16,495 nucleotides of DNA, from the NCBI GenBank assembly GCA_049684495.1, contig JBAVFZ010000042.1:1-16495 (forward strand), given 5' to 3'. Source of the DNA: JAFGKK01 sp049684495 (lineage in GTDB: Bacteria > Chloroflexota > Anaerolineae > Anaerolineales > RBG-16-64-43). The position numbers and the translations under genes were made by a program. The notes beneath the pieces are model-generated. The model made no database searches and was not told the DNA's origin. It saw nothing but the letters and a program-made list of their open reading frames with translations. Of this stretch, positions 15,478 through 16,495 are shown one piece after another. Positions within the stretch are counted from its first letter, which is position 1, and the number at the start of each line of letters is the position of its first letter.

Positions 15478-16375
15478 ATTTGCCACGCTCCCGGAGCGCC
15501 CGGAACGCCGCATACGCCAGGCGCGCCGCCTCGACCGGCGATTCCTCCAACCGCATCGCCTTGAGCAGGTCGCCCAGCCCGGCGCGCACTTTCCCCCCGC
15601 GCAGGAAGATCCGCGCCTGCCGGAAATACACCGACCGCGAAAACGATTTCTTCCGCAGCGCGCGGATCTCCGCCGGAAGGTCTTCGCGCGCGAAATATTT
15701 TTCCAGAACGCCGCGGTACTCTTCTCCGAAGCGTTCCCCCCGGTTAAGCGTTTTCGAGGCTTCCCATACCCGCGAGGCGGCCACAGTCTGCGGCACATGC
15801 AGGCCGCCTCCCGGAAACGCGGACCACACCCGCAGAAAATATTCGAAGTCGAGCGCGAAGTGCAGGTCCTCGATAAGCCCGCCCACCGCGGCGTACGTCG
15901 GCCGCGGAATGAACACGCCGGGCTGCCCCATATTCTTGCCCAGCAGCAGCGACCTCAGCCCGTATCCTGCCATATGCTTCACCCCGATGACCCGGCCGAC
16001 ATCGTCGATTTCCTGGACGTCGCCGTAGAGGATTGCCGCCCCCGGGTGCGAGGCATATGCCGCGGCAACGGCCTCCAGCGCGCCGGCTTCCAGCCGGTCG
16101 TCGGAGTTGAGCCAACCGAGCACATCCCCCTTCGCGCGCGCCCAGCCTTTGTTGACCGCATGCGCCTGTCCGCGGTCGGGCTCGCTGACCCAGAAATCCA
16201 GCCGCCGTTCGTACTTGCGCAGAATTTCCCGGCTCGAATCGCCCGATCCTCCGTCCATGACGATCACTTCCTTGCGGGGATGGGATTGATCCAATACGGA
16301 ACGCAGACACTCTTCGAGGAAGGCGCCCTGGTTGAAGGAGGGGATAATGATCGAAATCAATGGGGAGGAAACCAT
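15467..16375 (-). CDS. GT2-family (WcaA-like) glycosyltransferase, first gene of the operon
   Basis: A 302-residue GT-A fold inverting glycosyltransferase. It begins with the typical strand SIIIPSFNQGAFLEECLRSV (8-27), then DGGSGD (41-46), GQAHAVNKG (69-77) and the metal- and nucleotide-binding NSDD (90-93). QPGVF after residue 150 and DFEYFLR near 180-186 supply the acceptor-side and ED-like motifs. No membrane helices are obvious, so it acts in the cytoplasm on a nucleotide-sugar donor. The ATG at 16375 is chosen because the GT2 core starts at once after it and a TATAAT lies seven bases upstream, pointing to a leaderless transcript. An ATG at 16462 in the same frame would translate the upstream repeat and promoter, so it was rejected. 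It overlaps the next gene by 11 bp. Confidence 0.9.
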   Translation of the reverse strand: MVSSPLISIIIPSFNQGAFLEECLRSVLDQSHPRKEVIVMDGGSGDSSREILRKYERRLDFWVSEPDRGQAHAVNKGWARAKGDVLGWLNSDDRLEAGALEAVAAAYASHPGAAILYGDVQEIDDVGRVIGVKHMAGYGLRSLLLGKNMGQPGVFIPRPTYAAVGGLIEDLHFALDFEYFLRVWSAFPGGGLHVPQTVAASRVWEASKTLNRGERFGEEYRGVLEKYFAREDLPAEIRALRKKSFSRSVYFRQARIFLRGGKVRAGLGDLLKAMRLEESPVEAARLAYAAFRALRERGKYAS

Positions 16376-16382
16376 CCCTTCG

Positions 16383-16388
16383 ATTATA
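16383..16388 (-). promoter_or_regulatory. -10 box (TATAAT) of a probable leaderless operon promoter
   Basis: Read on the minus strand, a perfect TATAAT ends seven bases before the ATG at 16375. A transcript starting the normal distance after this box would begin at or next to the A of the ATG, so there would be no leader. The GAAGGG between box and ATG touches the start codon, too close to serve as a Shine-Dalgarno site, which fits leaderless initiation. No clear -35 element is seen 16-18 bp further upstream. It would drive the whole eleven-gene run. Confidence 0.6.
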
Positions 16389-16439
16389 CCGAAGGGGGCT
16401 GAGGTCGGTGGAGTACTGTATTTTTCGAGGTAGAATTGC

Positions 16440-16466
16440 CACAAAAGGCACAGAAGACACATAAAA
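16440..16466 (+). repeat. Three tandem 9-bp CACA-type units upstream of the operon
   Basis: Three adjoining 9-mers at 16440-16448, 16449-16457 and 16458-16466 each begin CACA and fit CACAnAAnn on the plus strand. The sequence resembles the 'CACAAAGRCACAAAG' type of intergenic sequence that I recall from many bacterial genomes (memory, not checked). It sits directly upstream of the operon promoter, next to a palindromic A5T6 tract (16463-16473). Confidence 0.5.
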
Positions 16467-16487
16467 ATTTTTTCTTAAGGGGGAAAG

Positions 16488-16495
16488 ATGAGAAC
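16488..16495 (+). CDS. Possible start of a divergent plus-strand gene (2 codons)
   Basis: A purine-rich AAGGGGG (16477-16483) precedes an ATG at 16488 by four bases on the plus strand, followed by AGA before the window ends. If real, this gene is transcribed away from the operon, and 16376-16487 is a divergent control region. Two codons cannot show a product, and the ribosome site is the only evidence. Confidence 0.25.

Noticed and set aside
15478..15798. Upstream extension of the first GT-C paralogue by 107 codons
   Set aside because: It is Arg- and Trp-rich and lies inside the GT2 gene in a different frame. The paralogue alignment begins at the ATG at 15477.
16376..16462. 29-residue N-terminal extension of the GT2 protein from an ATG at 16462
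   Set aside because: It would translate the CACA repeat and the TATAAT box, and the GT2 fold starts right after the ATG at 16375.
1..16495. CRISPR arrays, tRNA or rRNA genes, insertion sequences, integrases, phage genes
   Set aside because: No regularly spaced repeats, RNA gene signatures, transposase or recombinase motifs were seen on either strand.

Overview
The window is a large glycan-assembly gene cluster, with every recognisable gene on the minus strand. Organism: uncertain. The high-GC genes, the probable leaderless promoter with a perfect TATAAT box, and the many GT-C membrane proteins and GT4 transferases would suit a Chloroflexota (Anaerolineae-like) genome or another free-living high-GC bacterium. 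No rRNA, tRNA or housekeeping marker is present to settle this.

Layout, in the direction of transcription (high to low coordinates). At 16376-16495 lies an AT-rich upstream region with a perfect -10 box and a CACA-type 9-bp triplet repeat. From 16375 down to 2111 runs one tightly packed run of eleven genes. The order is: a GT2 transferase; three tandem paralogous multi-pass GT-C-like membrane proteins; a fourth, unrelated-looking multi-pass membrane protein; four GT4-type transferases; an FkbM-family methyltransferase; and a fifth GT4 transferase. Junctions are overlaps of 4 to 19 bp, except for one 54-bp gap. Five of them are the ATGA type, in which the stop and start codons share bases. After a 204-bp spacer with its own probable promoter comes a separate, lower-GC GT39-like membrane gene (188-1906). 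A further minus-strand gene may begin at the very left edge.

How it may work together (inference): the cytoplasmic GT2 and GT4 enzymes would extend a lipid-linked glycan from nucleotide-sugar donors. The FkbM enzyme would O-methylate a sugar. The GT-C-like proteins would add sugars from polyprenyl-phosphate carriers on the outer face of the membrane. No flippase, polymerase, initiating phosphoglycosyl transferase, chain-length regulator or nucleotide-sugar synthesis gene is present, so the cluster depends on genes elsewhere. The most unusual part is the run of three GT-C-like paralogues. They share a soluble C-terminal domain with a conserved VCG motif (CxxC in two copies), and the middle copy has lost several motifs that the outer two keep.
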